Shown piece after piece: positions 7,602 through 16,594 of a stretch of DNA of 47,700 bases; the stretch's first letter is position 1, and every line of letters begins with the position of its first letter. The stretch comes from Polyangiaceae bacterium (GTDB taxonomy: Bacteria; Myxococcota_A; Polyangia; Polyangiales; Polyangiaceae). Below the pieces are notes generated by a model. It was not told the origin of the DNA and did no database searches. It was given only the letters and a program-made list of their open reading frames with translations. The position numbers and the translations under genes were made by a program. The stretch spans positions 1 to 47,700 of the forward strand of contig JAKLKA010000043.1 in assembly GCA_023150915.1 (NCBI GenBank), in the 5' to 3' direction.

Positions 7602-9140
7602 CTACGTTTCTATCTTCGTCCACATCTGCCGACGCATCTTCTGCCGCCCCTTGTCTTTGTGGGTGATGATGCGGGCGGCGCCCCAGGCCGCGAGCAGCTG
7701 GCCCTCTTGCCCCAGCGCCGGGAGCACGGTCGAGCCCACCAGGTACGTGCCGGGGATGGGACCGCGAATCGGCTCACCCCCGAGGTCGAGATAGCCCGAG
7801 GGCTCTACGTTCCACAGCCACTGCATGGGCTCGGGACCGGGAGACGTCCCCGTCAGGTGGATGCGGTCCATCTCGCGGGGTGTGCCCCGGCTCTTGTCGA
7901 GTAGCGGCAGCCCGTCGTGGGGGGAATCGACCACCAGCACGTGGGAGTCCAAGAACGGCAGGTGCTCGCGCAAGGTGGCCATCACCGCCTCGCGGGCTTC
8001 GAGCACGGTGAGCGGCCCGCGCAGCGGCAGCACCGTCTCGGCCACCAGCGTGGTCTCGTCGTTCGGTCCGTCGTGTCGCTGCAGGTGCACGGCCGGGCGT
8101 CGTGGGTCGGGGTGCGCGCCCGCGCGCGGGGTCAAGAAGGCCTCGGCGCCCAGCGGCTCGGGCAGCGCGCGTCGGCGGACCACCAGGCTCACCACGAAGC
8201 GCCCGGCGCTGGCCGTGAGCCGTGGCCAGTCGCGACGCGCGTTCGGGCTGATGCCCTCTCCGCCCGAGAGCTCGGCGAGCGCCTCGCCCGAGAGGTCGGC
8301 GACCACCGAGTCCGTGCCGGTGATCTCTTCTTCGCCCTCTTCGCGCACCCCGGCCACTTTGCCCATGCGCAGCACCAGCGCTGCCGCGCGATCTCCCAGG
8401 CGGCACTCTCCCCCGTGGGCTTCGATCCGCTCGAGCAAGAACTCTTCCAGCTCGTCCTCGCCCCGCTCCAGGGCCTGGATGCCACGCGTCCACGAGCCGT
8501 GCAGTCGCGCCAGCGCCAGGGGCGGCAGGTAGTCGCCGCTGGCGAGCAAGCTCGAGGCAAAGAGCGGGGGCAGCGTCACGATCTCGCGATAAGGGTGCCC
8601 GATGGGGAACTTCGAGAGCAGATCGGCTTCGGCCCCCCGCACCAGCGGCAGCGCGCTCGCCGCGCGGCGGGTCTCGATGCGCTCCCACAGCGTGCCGGGG
8701 GGCCAGACCGCGTCTTTCTCGAAGACGGCGTCGACCGCGGCGTTGATCGGCGCGATGGTCGCGTAGAGCTCGTCGACCAGCTGTCGGACTTCGGGAAACT
8801 CGCGATCGACCTCGCGCTGGAAAAGCTCCATGTCGGGTGGCACCTCGAGGTGGCGCCCCGCGGCCGAGACCACGAACATCGGGTCGAGCGGGTGGGTCAT
8901 GCGCCGAAAGCGCGGGCTCTGAGCCAGCTCGTGCAGCAGCCGCGACCACACCGGGCTCGAGCCGAACAGCAGGGTGAAGGCGCGGCGCTTCAGCCGAAAA
9001 CGCTCGTACTCGTAGCTCGGCGGGCGCTGCCCTTGGCCCAGCAGCAAGACCCGGAAGTCGCGGCGCGCGAGCAGCGCGGCGGCCGACAGAGCCCCCAGCG
9101 AGCGCCCCAGCACCACCACGTCGAAATAGCGGGCGGTCAC
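7602..9140 (-). CDS. FAD-dependent oxidoreductase, phytoene-desaturase-like
   Basis: 512 residues. The N-terminus (YFDVVVLGRSLGALSAAALLARRDFRVLLL) is a Rossmann beta-alpha-beta unit of the carotenoid-desaturase/amine-oxidase fold. Its glycine motif is G-x-S-x-G rather than the strict GxGxxG. The C-terminus carries the second FAD signature (PIPGTYLVGSTVLPALGQEGQLLAAWGAARI). The substrate is unknown and no carotenoid genes are nearby. The GTG start overlaps the purN stop by 4 nt (GTGA), so it is translationally coupled to the purine genes. That is unusual company and may only reflect a housekeeping operon. Confidence 0.7.
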   Translation of the reverse strand: MTARYFDVVVLGRSLGALSAAALLARRDFRVLLLGQGQRPPSYEYERFRLKRRAFTLLFGSSPVWSRLLHELAQSPRFRRMTHPLDPMFVVSAAGRHLEVPPDMELFQREVDREFPEVRQLVDELYATIAPINAAVDAVFEKDAVWPPGTLWERIETRRAASALPLVRGAEADLLSKFPIGHPYREIVTLPPLFASSLLASGDYLPPLALARLHGSWTRGIQALERGEDELEEFLLERIEAHGGECRLGDRAAALVLRMGKVAGVREEGEEEITGTDSVVADLSGEALAELSGGEGISPNARRDWPRLTASAGRFVVSLVVRRRALPEPLGAEAFLTPRAGAHPDPRRPAVHLQRHDGPNDETTLVAETVLPLRGPLTVLEAREAVMATLREHLPFLDSHVLVVDSPHDGLPLLDKSRGTPREMDRIHLTGTSPGPEPMQWLWNVEPSGYLDLGGEPIRGPIPGTYLVGSTVLPALGQEGQLLAAWGAARIITHKDKGRQKMRRQMWTKIET

Positions 9141-9709
9141 GCCGACTCCGTTGCGATCCGATTCAGCGCCTCCACCATCAGCGCGTGCTCTTGCTCGAGC
9201 AGGCGCGCGGTCAGGCTCTCGACCGTGTCGCCGTCGAGCACCGGCACCGCGCGCTGCGCGATGATCGGACCGGTGTCCACGCCCGCGTCCACGTAGTGCA
9301 CGGTGCAGCCCGTCACCTTCACCCCGTGCGCCAGGGCCTGGCCCTGGGCGCCCACGCCAGGGAACGCCGGTAAGAGCGAGGGGTGGATGTTGATCACCCG
9401 CCCGGCGAAGGCCTGCAAGAACACCGGGGTGAGCACCCGCATGAACCCCGCGAGGACCACCAGCTTCACGCCGGCGGCTCGCAGCACCTCGACCAGCTTC
9501 CGGTCGAACTCTTCGCGGCTCGAGAAGTCGCGGTGCGGGACCACCACGGCCGGCACGCCGGCGCGCTCGGCGCGATCGAGCGCCGGCACGCCCGGCTTGT
9601 TCGAGACCACCACGTGCACGCGGGCGTCGAGGCGCCGTTCGGCCACCGCGTCGAGGATGGCCTGCAGGTTCGTCCCGCTGCCCGAGACCAGGACGCCGAG
9701 GTCGAGCAC
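9137..9709 (-). CDS. purN: Phosphoribosylglycinamide formyltransferase PurN
   Basis: Transfers a formyl group from 10-formyl-THF to GAR in de novo purine synthesis. 190 residues from a GTG at 9709. Visible elements are VSGSGTNLQAILDA near the start (phosphate binding), NIHPSLLPAFPG with the catalytic Asn and His (about 105-116), and DAGVDTGPII with the catalytic Asp. The GTG is preceded at 10 nt by GGAGG and lies just after the purM TGA. A longer in-frame reading through purM is a shadow. Operon order is purM-purN-FAD oxidoreductase. Confidence 0.93.
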   Translation of the reverse strand: MLDLGVLVSGSGTNLQAILDAVAERRLDARVHVVVSNKPGVPALDRAERAGVPAVVVPHRDFSSREEFDRKLVEVLRAAGVKLVVLAGFMRVLTPVFLQAFAGRVINIHPSLLPAFPGVGAQGQALAHGVKVTGCTVHYVDAGVDTGPIIAQRAVPVLDGDTVESLTARLLEQEHALMVEALNRIATESA

Positions 9710-9714
9710 GCTGC

Positions 9715-10761
9715 TCAGCCCTCCACCACTTCGACCCCGGGCTCGGCGCCGGCGCGGGTCGCCACGACTTCGCCCATCACCCACGCCCGCTCGCCCGCGC
9801 CGCCGAGCGCCGTCAGCGCCCGCTCGGTGTCGCCTGCGGCCACCACCGCGATCAGCCCGACGCCCAGGTTGAACGTCCGGCGCATCTCGGCCTCGGCGAC
9901 CGGGCCGCCGCGTGCGATCAGCTCGAACACCGGCGGGCGCGGGTGCGAGAGCCGGACCCGCGCTGAAGTGCCTTCGGGCAGCACGCGCGGCAAGTTGCCT
10001 TCGATGCCGCCACCGGTGACGTGACACAGCGCGTGCAGCCCCGAGCCCAGGGCGGTGCCGAGACCCAGGCACGCCTTGCTGTAGATCTTGGTCGGCGTGA
10101 GCAGCGTATCGCCCACCGAATGCTCGAGCTCGGGCAGCCGGGCATCGAGCGCGAGCCGCATCTCGGTCTCGAGCACGCGCCGCGCCAGCGAATAGCCGTT
10201 GGAGTGCAGCCCGGTCGAGGCCACGCCGATCACCGCGTCCCCGACCTTCACCCGGGCCGGCCCCAGCACGGCCTGGCGCGCGACCACCCCCACGCAGAAG
10301 CCCGCGAGATCGTACTCCCCCTCGGCGTACATCCCCGGCAGCTCGGCGGTCTCGCCGCCGAGCAGCGCGCAGCCCGCCTGCCGGCAGCCCTCGGCGATGC
10401 CGGCGATCACGCGCTCGGCCACGCTCACGTCCAGCTTGCCGCAGGCGAAGTAGTCCAAGAAGAACAACGGCCGCGCGCCGGTGGTGAGCACGTCGTTGGC
10501 GCACATCGCCACCAGGTCGATGCCGATGGTGTCGTGTTTCTGGGTGGCAAACGCCACCTTCAGCTTGGTGCCCACGCCGTCGGTGCCGCTGACCAGAAGC
10601 GGATCGTCGATCCCCGCCGGCAGCGCGCAGAGCCCCGCGAACCCGCCCACGCCTTCCACCACTTCCGCGATGCGCGTGCTCTTGGCCAGCGGCTTGATGC
10701 GCTCCACGAGCTCGTCGCCCGCGTCGATGTCCACCCCAGCGTCGCGGTACGTGACGGCCAT
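9715..10761 (-). CDS. purM: Phosphoribosylformylglycinamidine cyclo-ligase PurM
   Basis: Makes AIR from FGAM with ATP. 348 residues, the normal length. Family patterns include VSGTDGVGTKLKVA near residue 60, the ATP-site GGETAELPGMY and HVTGGGIEGNLPR. The start at ATG 10761 is set by GAGG 5 nt upstream; an in-frame ATG five codons earlier contains this Shine-Dalgarno within its own reading. It heads the purM-purN-oxidoreductase operon. No purine riboswitch-like fold was recognised upstream. Confidence 0.95.
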   Translation of the reverse strand: MAVTYRDAGVDIDAGDELVERIKPLAKSTRIAEVVEGVGGFAGLCALPAGIDDPLLVSGTDGVGTKLKVAFATQKHDTIGIDLVAMCANDVLTTGARPLFFLDYFACGKLDVSVAERVIAGIAEGCRQAGCALLGGETAELPGMYAEGEYDLAGFCVGVVARQAVLGPARVKVGDAVIGVASTGLHSNGYSLARRVLETEMRLALDARLPELEHSVGDTLLTPTKIYSKACLGLGTALGSGLHALCHVTGGGIEGNLPRVLPEGTSARVRLSHPRPPVFELIARGGPVAEAEMRRTFNLGVGLIAVVAAGDTERALTALGGAGERAWVMGEVVATRAGAEPGVEVVEG

Positions 10762-10800
10762 GGCGGCCTCATACACGGGATCGCCTCGGGAAGGGAGGCG

Positions 10801-11457
10801 TCAGCCCTCGGCCGGGCGCAGCAAGCGCGCCAGACCCCAGACGTTGAAGGCGGCGAAACCCACGAACAGCGCGATGAGGCCCAGCGACCAGCGCGTGGTG
10901 GTGGGTGCCTCGCCGTCGATCAAGAGCCAGGCGCCGCTCGGCGCCTTCCCTCCGCTGGCAGTGGTCGCTGCATCGGTCAGCCCGCCGTAGCGGATGCCCG
11001 CCTGAGAAAACGGAATCATACGCCCCACGAACGAGGTCGGCGGCACGAAGCGCGGCCCCTCCATGTTCTTGGGCACTCGCACCTGGACCCAGATCCGATC
11101 GTTGCCGGCGATCGGCGCGAGCCGATAGCTGTCGCCGCCCTCCAACGGGCGCTCGTAGCGCACCGCCTTGGCGGAGCCGAGCAGGGCTTCCCCCTGCACC
11201 CAGGTGTTGGCCAGATCCGCCCGCGGCTCGAGCTCCGAGAGGTTGCCGAGCGAGGTCGGCGCGCCCTTGTGCAGGGCGTAGCGCGCCTCACCGCGAATGG
11301 CCCAGGCCATGCCCACGGCCAAGAGCGCGGTCACGCTCATGGTCGCCAGCGTCAGCGTCCGACCCGGGCGGCGCGGCGCCGGAAGCGCCTCGAGCTCGGG
11401 ATCGGGCTCGACCGGCAGCACCAGCGGCGGCATCTCGGCGGCAGGTCGGCGGGTCAT
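10801..11457 (-). CDS. Predicted two-pass membrane protein of unknown function
   Basis: 218 residues: a Pro/Glu-rich cytoplasmic start, a transmembrane helix at about 38-58, a ~130-residue extracytoplasmic domain rich in beta-type patterns (WVQVRVPKNMEG, FVPPTSFVGRMIPF) and a second helix near 190-212. No known domain was recognised. The start at 11457 (MTRRPAAE) was chosen over an in-frame start 80 codons upstream because the extra part would overlap the divergent gene and lacks protein-like character. It is divergent from the zinc-ribbon membrane gene. A TATATC sequence about 55 nt upstream might be a -10 box, but no convincing -35 is visible. Confidence 0.6.
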   Translation of the reverse strand: MTRRPAAEMPPLVLPVEPDPELEALPAPRRPGRTLTLATMSVTALLAVGMAWAIRGEARYALHKGAPTSLGNLSELEPRADLANTWVQGEALLGSAKAVRYERPLEGGDSYRLAPIAGNDRIWVQVRVPKNMEGPRFVPPTSFVGRMIPFSQAGIRYGGLTDAATTASGGKAPSGAWLLIDGEAPTTTRWSLGLIALFVGFAAFNVWGLARLLRPAEG

Positions 11458-11629
11458 GGCAGGGTCGGACAGCCTGGGGCAGCGGAGGTTCCGAGCCACC
11501 GGGACTCCCAGGATATACCGCGGATTTGCCTCGGGGTCGCGGGCCCTGGCGGCGCCCTGTTTTCCGCCCCCCGCATTTCCGGCTAGGCTGGGCGCCCGAG
11601 CCCCAAATACCCGGGCTCGCGCCGTCGCC

Positions 11630-12166
11630 ATGGCTGCTCCCAAGAAGATCATCTGCCCCTCGTGCGGCTTCAAGAACTCCTCGCCGCTGCCCAACAACCG
11701 CTGCGTCTCGTGCGGCGCGAAGATCGAGGACCTGAAGCGCGTGATGTCGCGCCAAGAGGAGCTCGAGCGGCGCTACCAGCAAGAGGGCTTCAGCCTGCTC
11801 TGGTTCACCATTGCGCTGGTGATTCAGGGGGTGCTGACCGCCGCCATCGTGATGGGCCTGCCCATGGTCGTGCCCGCCTTCGATTTCGAGGGCTCGGCCG
11901 GCATGCTGATCGCGATCCCGGTGTGGTTCGTCGGTGGCCTGCTGATCGGCCTCATCTCGCCTGGGCGCACGTTCATCGAGCCGGTGGTGGCTGCCTTCTT
12001 GGTGGCGATCCCCACGGCGTTCTTGCTCTTGCGCGGGCAAACCGTGAAGACCATGCCTTGGTGGATGTACGTGCTGATGAGCGCCCTCGGCGTGTTCTTC
12101 ACGCTGATCGGTTCGTACGTCGGCGAGCGCGTGCAGATGGGGCCCGCGCCGAAGGCGGCGGACTGA
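11630..12166 (+). CDS. Zinc-ribbon membrane protein
   Basis: 178 residues. The N-terminus carries a zinc ribbon: Cys9-x2-Cys12 and Cys25-x2-Cys28, each followed by Gly. A charged helix (EELERRYQQEG) follows, then four hydrophobic segments with short loops, two of them in the pattern GMLIAIPVWFVGGLLIGLISPGR. The start at 11630 is the ATG directly before the ribbon. Related small proteins are widespread in Myxococcota but I know no assigned role. The next gene appears to start inside its stop codon, so the pair is likely coupled. Confidence 0.7.
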   Translation: MAAPKKIICPSCGFKNSSPLPNNRCVSCGAKIEDLKRVMSRQEELERRYQQEGFSLLWFTIALVIQGVLTAAIVMGLPMVVPAFDFEGSAGMLIAIPVWFVGGLLIGLISPGRTFIEPVVAAFLVAIPTAFLLLRGQTVKTMPWWMYVLMSALGVFFTLIGSYVGERVQMGPAPKAAD

Positions 12167-12585
12167 AGCCCAGCGCCCAGGCTCTGCTCTTGGCGGCGGT
12201 GATCGGCGCGGCGTGCCAGGGCGGCCCCGCGGCGGGCGCACGCACCGAGGCCGACCAGCTGGTGAACGCGGTGCGCGCGCTGCGCGAGGCGGACAACGCC
12301 GACAAGCCCGCCCGCCTGGCGGCGCTGCGGGGGACGCTGGTTTCCGAGCCCGACCTGACCGAGCTGAAGGCCGAGTGCGTGTCGGCCTACGAGCTCTACA
12401 CCCAGGGGCTCGATGCGGTGCGCGCCGTGAAGAAGTCCTTGGCCTCGGACGGTGGCGACGACGATGCGAAGCGCGCGGGCGAGCTCTTGGCCGGCGCCGA
12501 GCGTGACGTGGCGGCGGGGAAGCAGCGCGCCACCCGTTGCGCCGAAGGCGAGGGCCGCGTGGTCGCCAAATACAAGCTGAAGTAG
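12163..12585 (+). CDS. Small lipoprotein, apparent CTG start
   Basis: If initiation is at the CTG overlapping the upstream stop (CTGA), the product begins MKPSAQALLLAAVIGAAC, a good lipoprotein signal with lipobox GAAC at residue 18. The mature part (about 120 residues) is Ala/Glu/Lys/Arg-rich and helical, with two further Cys, and looks like a coiled-coil or helical bundle; it ends VVAKYKLK. No ATG or GTG gives a full signal peptide: the only near alternative, a GTG at codon 13, would destroy it. Function unknown. It is convergent with the CBM9 lipoprotein gene 15 nt downstream. Confidence 0.6.
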   Translation: MKPSAQALLLAAVIGAACQGGPAAGARTEADQLVNAVRALREADNADKPARLAALRGTLVSEPDLTELKAECVSAYELYTQGLDAVRAVKKSLASDGGDDDAKRAGELLAGAERDVAAGKQRATRCAEGEGRVVAKYKLK

Positions 12586-12591
12586 CCGCGG

Positions 12592-12613
12592 CGCCGGCGT
12601 CAGGGCGCCGGCG
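12592..12613. terminator. Hairpin between convergent genes
   Basis: Two copies of CGCCGGCG separated by TCAGGG form an 8-bp GC-only stem with a 6-nt loop, exactly where the plus-strand lipoprotein (ends 12585) and the minus-strand CBM9 lipoprotein (stop 12600-12602) meet. There is no U-tract. It could slow polymerase in both directions, but its palindromic GC character makes chance plausible. Confidence 0.35.
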
Positions 12614-14081
12614 GCGGGGCGGGCACCTTATGAATCGGCACGCTGCGCAACAGGCCGGGGGCCAGGCGCAAGCGCGGCACGCTGCCGGCCGGTGCGGCCG
12701 AGCCCGAAGGCGCGACCGGCGGCGGCGCCAGCTCGGGCGCAGGTGTGGCGGCCGGTGCACCGAAGGGCAGCGGGGGCATGAAGCCCGGCTCGGCGAACAT
12801 CACGCGGCCGAATCGCGACGCCTTGTGGAAGTTGCCCTGACCCAAGATGGGGCTCCACGACACGCCGCCGTTGTTCTGCATCGCATAGAAGTTGATGCGC
12901 CAGATGTCGCCGACCTTGGGCGGCGCGGCCTTGGCCTTGCCGAAGCTCTTCCACGGGATGGCGAGCTCGACCACGTAGCCTTCGTCCTTGTCGCCGGGCT
13001 TGTCGAGCGTGCCGTTTACCACGATGCCGCTCTTCAGCTTGGCTTCCCACTCTTGGTGACCGAAGGGCCCGTCGGGATCCTTCTTCGGCGAGTTGTAGTC
13101 GTCGAACTGCGAATCGAACACCAGCCCCTCGGGGTTCACCTGGATCTCGTAGTAGTCCTTGTTGTCCCCGTCGCCGTCGGGGTCGACCATGATCTCGACC
13201 GTGTCTTTGGTCCAGAGGTGCGGGTCTTTCTGCTTCTTGTCGAAGCCACTGACCACGTCCGCGTCTTTCACCTCGAACCCGAGATACAGGCTCTGCTCGT
13301 CCCACAAGACCTTCACGCTGCCGCTCACCGGCGAGCCGGCCGCCGGCCGGCCGTTGGCGACGTCGATGAACGGCCCGGTGCCCGGGGCGGTGGCCCACGC
13401 CGGCTCGTCGAGCTTGCCGTCGAGGGTCAACTTCACGCCCTTCTCGAGCCGGTCGACCCGCAGCGCAGGCACGCGCGTGCTGGGCTCGGCCCCCGCCGCC
13501 GGGGCTGCCGGGCCCCCGGTCGGAATGTTCGCCACGATGCCGCGGTTCTCGCGATCGGCCGGGCCGCCCACGATCTTCATGCGGTCGTTCTCGCGCCAGA
13601 TGCCGGTGGTGAACTGCACCTTCTCCGTGCGCACGGTCTGGGGAACGGTGAACTCTTGCTCGTCCACGTAGACCTTGCCGGGCTCCCACGCGCTGGGCGA
13701 CATCACCTGCTTGTCGCCCTTCCACTCGCGCAGCGGGCCCACGTTGTCGATGTTCAAGATCCGCTCGCCCGACCCGTCGAGCACGTGGGTGAACAGGTTC
13801 CAGCCCGGCTCCACCTTCTTGTCGGCGCGCCAGTACATGGTGACCTTCACCTGGCTGCCGGGCCGCACGGTGCCCTGCGGCGAGAGCTTGGCGGCCACCA
13901 GCGTGACCTTGCCGTCGAAGTTGATGTTCAGCTTGAGCGGTGCGTCGTCGGGGACTTTGTCGACCACGTAGACCTTGAGCCGCTCTTTGTCTTCGGCGCT
14001 GGTGTCGGTCGAGCCGCCGACGCAGCCGGCGAGCACGAGGGTGGTGACGAGGGACGCGAGGATCGAACGGCAGCAACGCAT
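12600..14081 (-). CDS. Lipoprotein with DOMON/CBM9-like C-terminal domain
   Basis: 493 residues. Signal and lipobox are at 1-20 (VLAGC). Residues about 30-200 match the neighbouring protein at 14096-14740 along their length (shared patterns: [60 protein letters not shown]). Residues about 225-430 form a carbohydrate-binding family 9-like domain (LDGKLDEPAWATAPGTGPF, VLWDEQSLYLGFEVKD, YYEIQVNPEGLVFD, YVVELAIPWKSFG, RINFYAMQ). The tail is Pro/Ala-rich. It probably binds a sugar or glycan outside the cell. It lies 14 nt after its paralogue in the ffh operon; GGAG precedes the ATG by 8 nt. Confidence 0.75.
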   Translation of the reverse strand: MRCCRSILASLVTTLVLAGCVGGSTDTSAEDKERLKVYVVDKVPDDAPLKLNINFDGKVTLVAAKLSPQGTVRPGSQVKVTMYWRADKKVEPGWNLFTHVLDGSGERILNIDNVGPLREWKGDKQVMSPSAWEPGKVYVDEQEFTVPQTVRTEKVQFTTGIWRENDRMKIVGGPADRENRGIVANIPTGGPAAPAAGAEPSTRVPALRVDRLEKGVKLTLDGKLDEPAWATAPGTGPFIDVANGRPAAGSPVSGSVKVLWDEQSLYLGFEVKDADVVSGFDKKQKDPHLWTKDTVEIMVDPDGDGDNKDYYEIQVNPEGLVFDSQFDDYNSPKKDPDGPFGHQEWEAKLKSGIVVNGTLDKPGDKDEGYVVELAIPWKSFGKAKAAPPKVGDIWRINFYAMQNNGGVSWSPILGQGNFHKASRFGRVMFAEPGFMPPLPFGAPAATPAPELAPPPVAPSGSAAPAGSVPRLRLAPGLLRSVPIHKVPAPPPAP

Positions 14082-14095
14082 GCGAGGACTCCAGC

Positions 14096-14740
14096 TCACG
14101 ATTTCTGCTGCGGGGCCGCCGGGCGCTTGGTGCGCGGCGCCGGCTTGACCCCGGTGGACACGGTGGTGACGATCGCCCGGCGCTCGCGATCCGAGCCGCC
14201 GCTGATCGGGTCGAGGCGGCTCTGCCCCTTCCAGACGCCGACCACGATGCTCACCTCGGGCGTGGCGATGTCGCGCGGCATCTCGATGTCTTGCACGTCG
14301 ACGTAGATCTTGCCGGGCTGCCAGCTGCTGGGTGGCAAGGCCTGGGGCGAGCTGGGCCCGCTGCGGGCGCGGAGCGGGCCCGAGTCGTCCAGCGCCACGC
14401 CGTTCACGTTGCCGTCTTTGCGCACGCCCCCCGGCGCAACCAGGTGCGTGAACAGGCTCCAGCCGGGCCCCAGCTTCTGCGAGCTCTTCCAGTAGAGCTT
14501 GAGCTTCATCTTCTGACCCGGGCCGACCTCGCCGCCCGGCTCGAGCTCCCAGCCGATGATCTGCACCTTGCCCTCGAAGTCGATGAAGGTGCGGTTCTTC
14601 AGATCGTTCGGCACTTCGTCCAGCACGTATTGTGCAAGGTTCACGTCGATGCTTGCCGGGTCTTGCTTGACCTCTTTCTCGCAACCCAGTGCGAGCGTGC
14701 AAACGGCGACCAGCGTGGCCAGTCGGGGCAGGGTGATCAT
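14096..14740 (-). CDS. Lipoprotein paralogous to the N-terminal half of its neighbour
   Basis: 214 residues with a signal peptide and lipobox (LALGC at 16-20). The mature domain (about 30-190) aligns with residues 30-200 of the product of 12600-14081, including FxGKVxxxxxxLxPxGxVxPGxxxK and GWxLFTH. It lacks the CBM9-like part and ends in a basic Pro/Ala tail. The pair looks like a tandem duplication in which one copy gained or lost the sugar-binding domain. The ATG overlaps the ffh stop by 4 nt (ATGA), so translation is coupled to SRP54. Function of the shared domain unknown; the two-repeat WxLFTH pattern resembles domains seen beside membrane glycosyltransferases, but I cannot confirm this. 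Confidence 0.65.
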   Translation of the reverse strand: MITLPRLATLVAVCTLALGCEKEVKQDPASIDVNLAQYVLDEVPNDLKNRTFIDFEGKVQIIGWELEPGGEVGPGQKMKLKLYWKSSQKLGPGWSLFTHLVAPGGVRKDGNVNGVALDDSGPLRARSGPSSPQALPPSSWQPGKIYVDVQDIEMPRDIATPEVSIVVGVWKGQSRLDPISGGSDRERRAIVTTVSTGVKPAPRTKRPAAPQQKS

Positions 14741-16377
14741 TTCTTTCCCTTCTGCTTCTTGCGCGCCGCGCGCTCGCGCTTGCGGTCGGACTTCTTCGCG
14801 TTCTTCTCGGCCTTGCTGAGCTGGCGCATCTTCGGTGCTTCGGCGCCGCCCATGCCGGGCATCCCCATGCCGGGCATCCCCATGCCCGGGAAGCCCATGC
14901 CGGGCATTCCCATGCCGGGCATTCCCATGCCGGGCATCCCCGGGAAGCCCATGCCGGGCATCCCCGGCATGCCGCCGCCCTTCATCGCCTTCTTCAGCTG
15001 GCGAGCGGCGGCGATGTTCTTCATCCCGGGGATGCGGCCGAGCATGCCCATGTCGCCCATGCCGCCCATGCCGCCCATCATCTGCTTCATGAACAAGAAC
15101 TTCTGGATCAGCTCGGTGACGCCCTGCTCGGGCTGGGCCGAGCCCTTGGCGATGCGCTTCACGCGACCCGGCTCGCGGATCAGGGTGTGCGGGTCGTTGC
15201 GCTCTTGCTGCGTCATCGACTGAATCATCGCCTGGATGCGCACCAGCTCTTTGTCGTCCAGGTTCACGCCCGGGGGGATCATGCCGCCCATCCCCGGGAT
15301 CTTCTCCACCAGGTCCTTGAGCGACCCCATCTGCTGGATCATCCGCACCTGATTCAGGAAGTCCTCGAGGGTGAACTCGCCCTGCATCATGCGCATGGCG
15401 TCTTGTTCGGCCTTCTTCTGATCCACGACCTGCTCGAAGTCCTGAATCAGGCCCACCACGTCGCCCATGCCGAGCACCCGGCTCGCCATGCCTTCGGCCC
15501 GGAAGGGCTCCAGCTTGTCGAGGGTTTCGCCCACGCCGGTGAACACGATGGGCGCGCCGGTGACCTCGCGCACGCTGAGGGCGGCGCCGCCGCGGGCGTC
15601 GCCGTCCAGCTTGGTGAGCACCACGCCGGTGATGCCCAGTCGCTCGTTGAACGACTTGGCAGTCTGCACCGAGTCCTGACCGATCATCGCGTCGATGACC
15701 AGATAGATGTTCTGCGGGCCCACCGCGTTCTTGATGGCGGCCAGCTCTTGCATCAGCGGCTCGTCGATGGCGAGGCGGCCGGCGGTGTCGTAGATGACCA
15801 CGTCGCGGCCCAGCTTCTTCGCCTCGGCGTCGGCCTGGCTGCAGATCTCGAGGGGCGTTGCCCCCGAGACGTTGAACACCGGGACCCCGAGCTGCTCGCC
15901 CAGGACCTTCAGCTGCTCGACGGCGGCGGGGCGCTGCATGTCGGCCGCCACCAGCATCGGCTTCTTGTCTTGCTTCTCGAACCAGCGCGCCAGCTTCGCG
16001 GCGGTGGTGGTCTTACCCGAGCCCTGCAGGCCCACCATCATCACGGCGGTGCGCCCCTTGTCGGACCAGACGACGGGCTCGGCGTCGCTCTGCATCATCT
16101 CGATCAGCTCGTCGTGGCAGATCTTGACGAACTGCTCTTCGGCGCCGACCCGATGCGTCTCGCCCCCGTGCTTCACCCGCGTCTGCACCGTCTGACCGAC
16201 GGCCTTCTGCTCGACCCGCGAGAGGAAGCGCTTCACCACGCCGATCTCGACGTCGGCCTCGAGCAGCGACAGGCGCACCTCGTTCAGCGCGGGTTTGATG
16301 TTGTTCTCGTTCAGCTCGGCGAGCCCAGCGAGACGGTTTTTGGCCTCTCGGAAGCCTTTGGTCAGTGCTTCGAACAC
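14737..16377 (-). CDS. ffh: Signal recognition particle protein Ffh (SRP54)
   Basis: GTPase of the co-translational targeting pathway. 546 residues: N domain (1 to about 90), G domain with P-loop GLQGSGKT (116-123), [16 protein letters not shown] and the closing [12 protein letters not shown], then the Met-rich M domain (about 310-450) that binds 4.5S RNA. The GTG start at 16377 gives the conserved MFEALTKGF. Unusual: the M domain is followed by about 45 residues of Gly-Met-Pro repeats (GMGMPGMG pattern) and a very basic tail ([19 protein letters not shown]), so it is nearly 100 residues longer than E. coli Ffh (453). The downstream lipoprotein genes are coupled to it. No ffs RNA gene was found. 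Confidence 0.95.
   Translation of the reverse strand: MFEALTKGFREAKNRLAGLAELNENNIKPALNEVRLSLLEADVEIGVVKRFLSRVEQKAVGQTVQTRVKHGGETHRVGAEEQFVKICHDELIEMMQSDAEPVVWSDKGRTAVMMVGLQGSGKTTTAAKLARWFEKQDKKPMLVAADMQRPAAVEQLKVLGEQLGVPVFNVSGATPLEICSQADAEAKKLGRDVVIYDTAGRLAIDEPLMQELAAIKNAVGPQNIYLVIDAMIGQDSVQTAKSFNERLGITGVVLTKLDGDARGGAALSVREVTGAPIVFTGVGETLDKLEPFRAEGMASRVLGMGDVVGLIQDFEQVVDQKKAEQDAMRMMQGEFTLEDFLNQVRMIQQMGSLKDLVEKIPGMGGMIPPGVNLDDKELVRIQAMIQSMTQQERNDPHTLIREPGRVKRIAKGSAQPEQGVTELIQKFLFMKQMMGGMGGMGDMGMLGRIPGMKNIAAARQLKKAMKGGGMPGMPGMGFPGMPGMGMPGMGMPGMGFPGMGMPGMGMPGMGGAEAPKMRQLSKAEKNAKKSDRKRERAARKKQKGKK
14849..14974 (-). repeat. 15-bp tandem repeat coding Gly-Met-Pro tail of Ffh
   Basis: Degenerate copies of a 15-nt unit (plus-strand ATGCCGGGCATCCCC and variants with AAG at the end) run through the 3' part of ffh. 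Each encodes GMPGM-type pentads. All length changes in steps of 15 nt keep frame, so copy number could vary between strains without breaking the gene. Confidence 0.75.
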
Positions 16378-16451
16378 GGTGGGGGGTGACCCTTAGCACA
16401 GCTTCAGCGGGGCCAAGAGGTGGCCCTGCCTCGCGGGTTTCCGGCCGCTGT

Positions 16452-16477
16452 GCGGGCTTGGGTTGGGCGCAGCCCGC
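16452..16477. other. 7-bp hairpin in the gap upstream of ffh
   Basis: GCGGGCT and AGCCCGC form a 7-bp stem with a 12-nt loop within the 260-nt non-coding gap 16378-16637. The gap otherwise shows no open reading frame with protein-like composition, no 4.5S RNA consensus and no obvious -35/-10 pair. The hairpin may be a leader structure for ffh or a chance product of high GC. Confidence 0.3.
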
Positions 16478-16594
16478 GGTGCGTCGGGCGCCGGCCGCTG
16501 TTTGGGGGCGGGGGCGACTCACCGAGGGGCGTCTGCGGTGGCGCGGGCGTGGTTCTGAAGGCGGCCCGACCGGCCGGGCAAATCCCGAGTCGCC

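Noticed and set aside
9715-10800. Purine riboswitch before purM
   Set aside because: Only about 40 nt lie between purM and the upstream gene, with no three-way-junction pattern.
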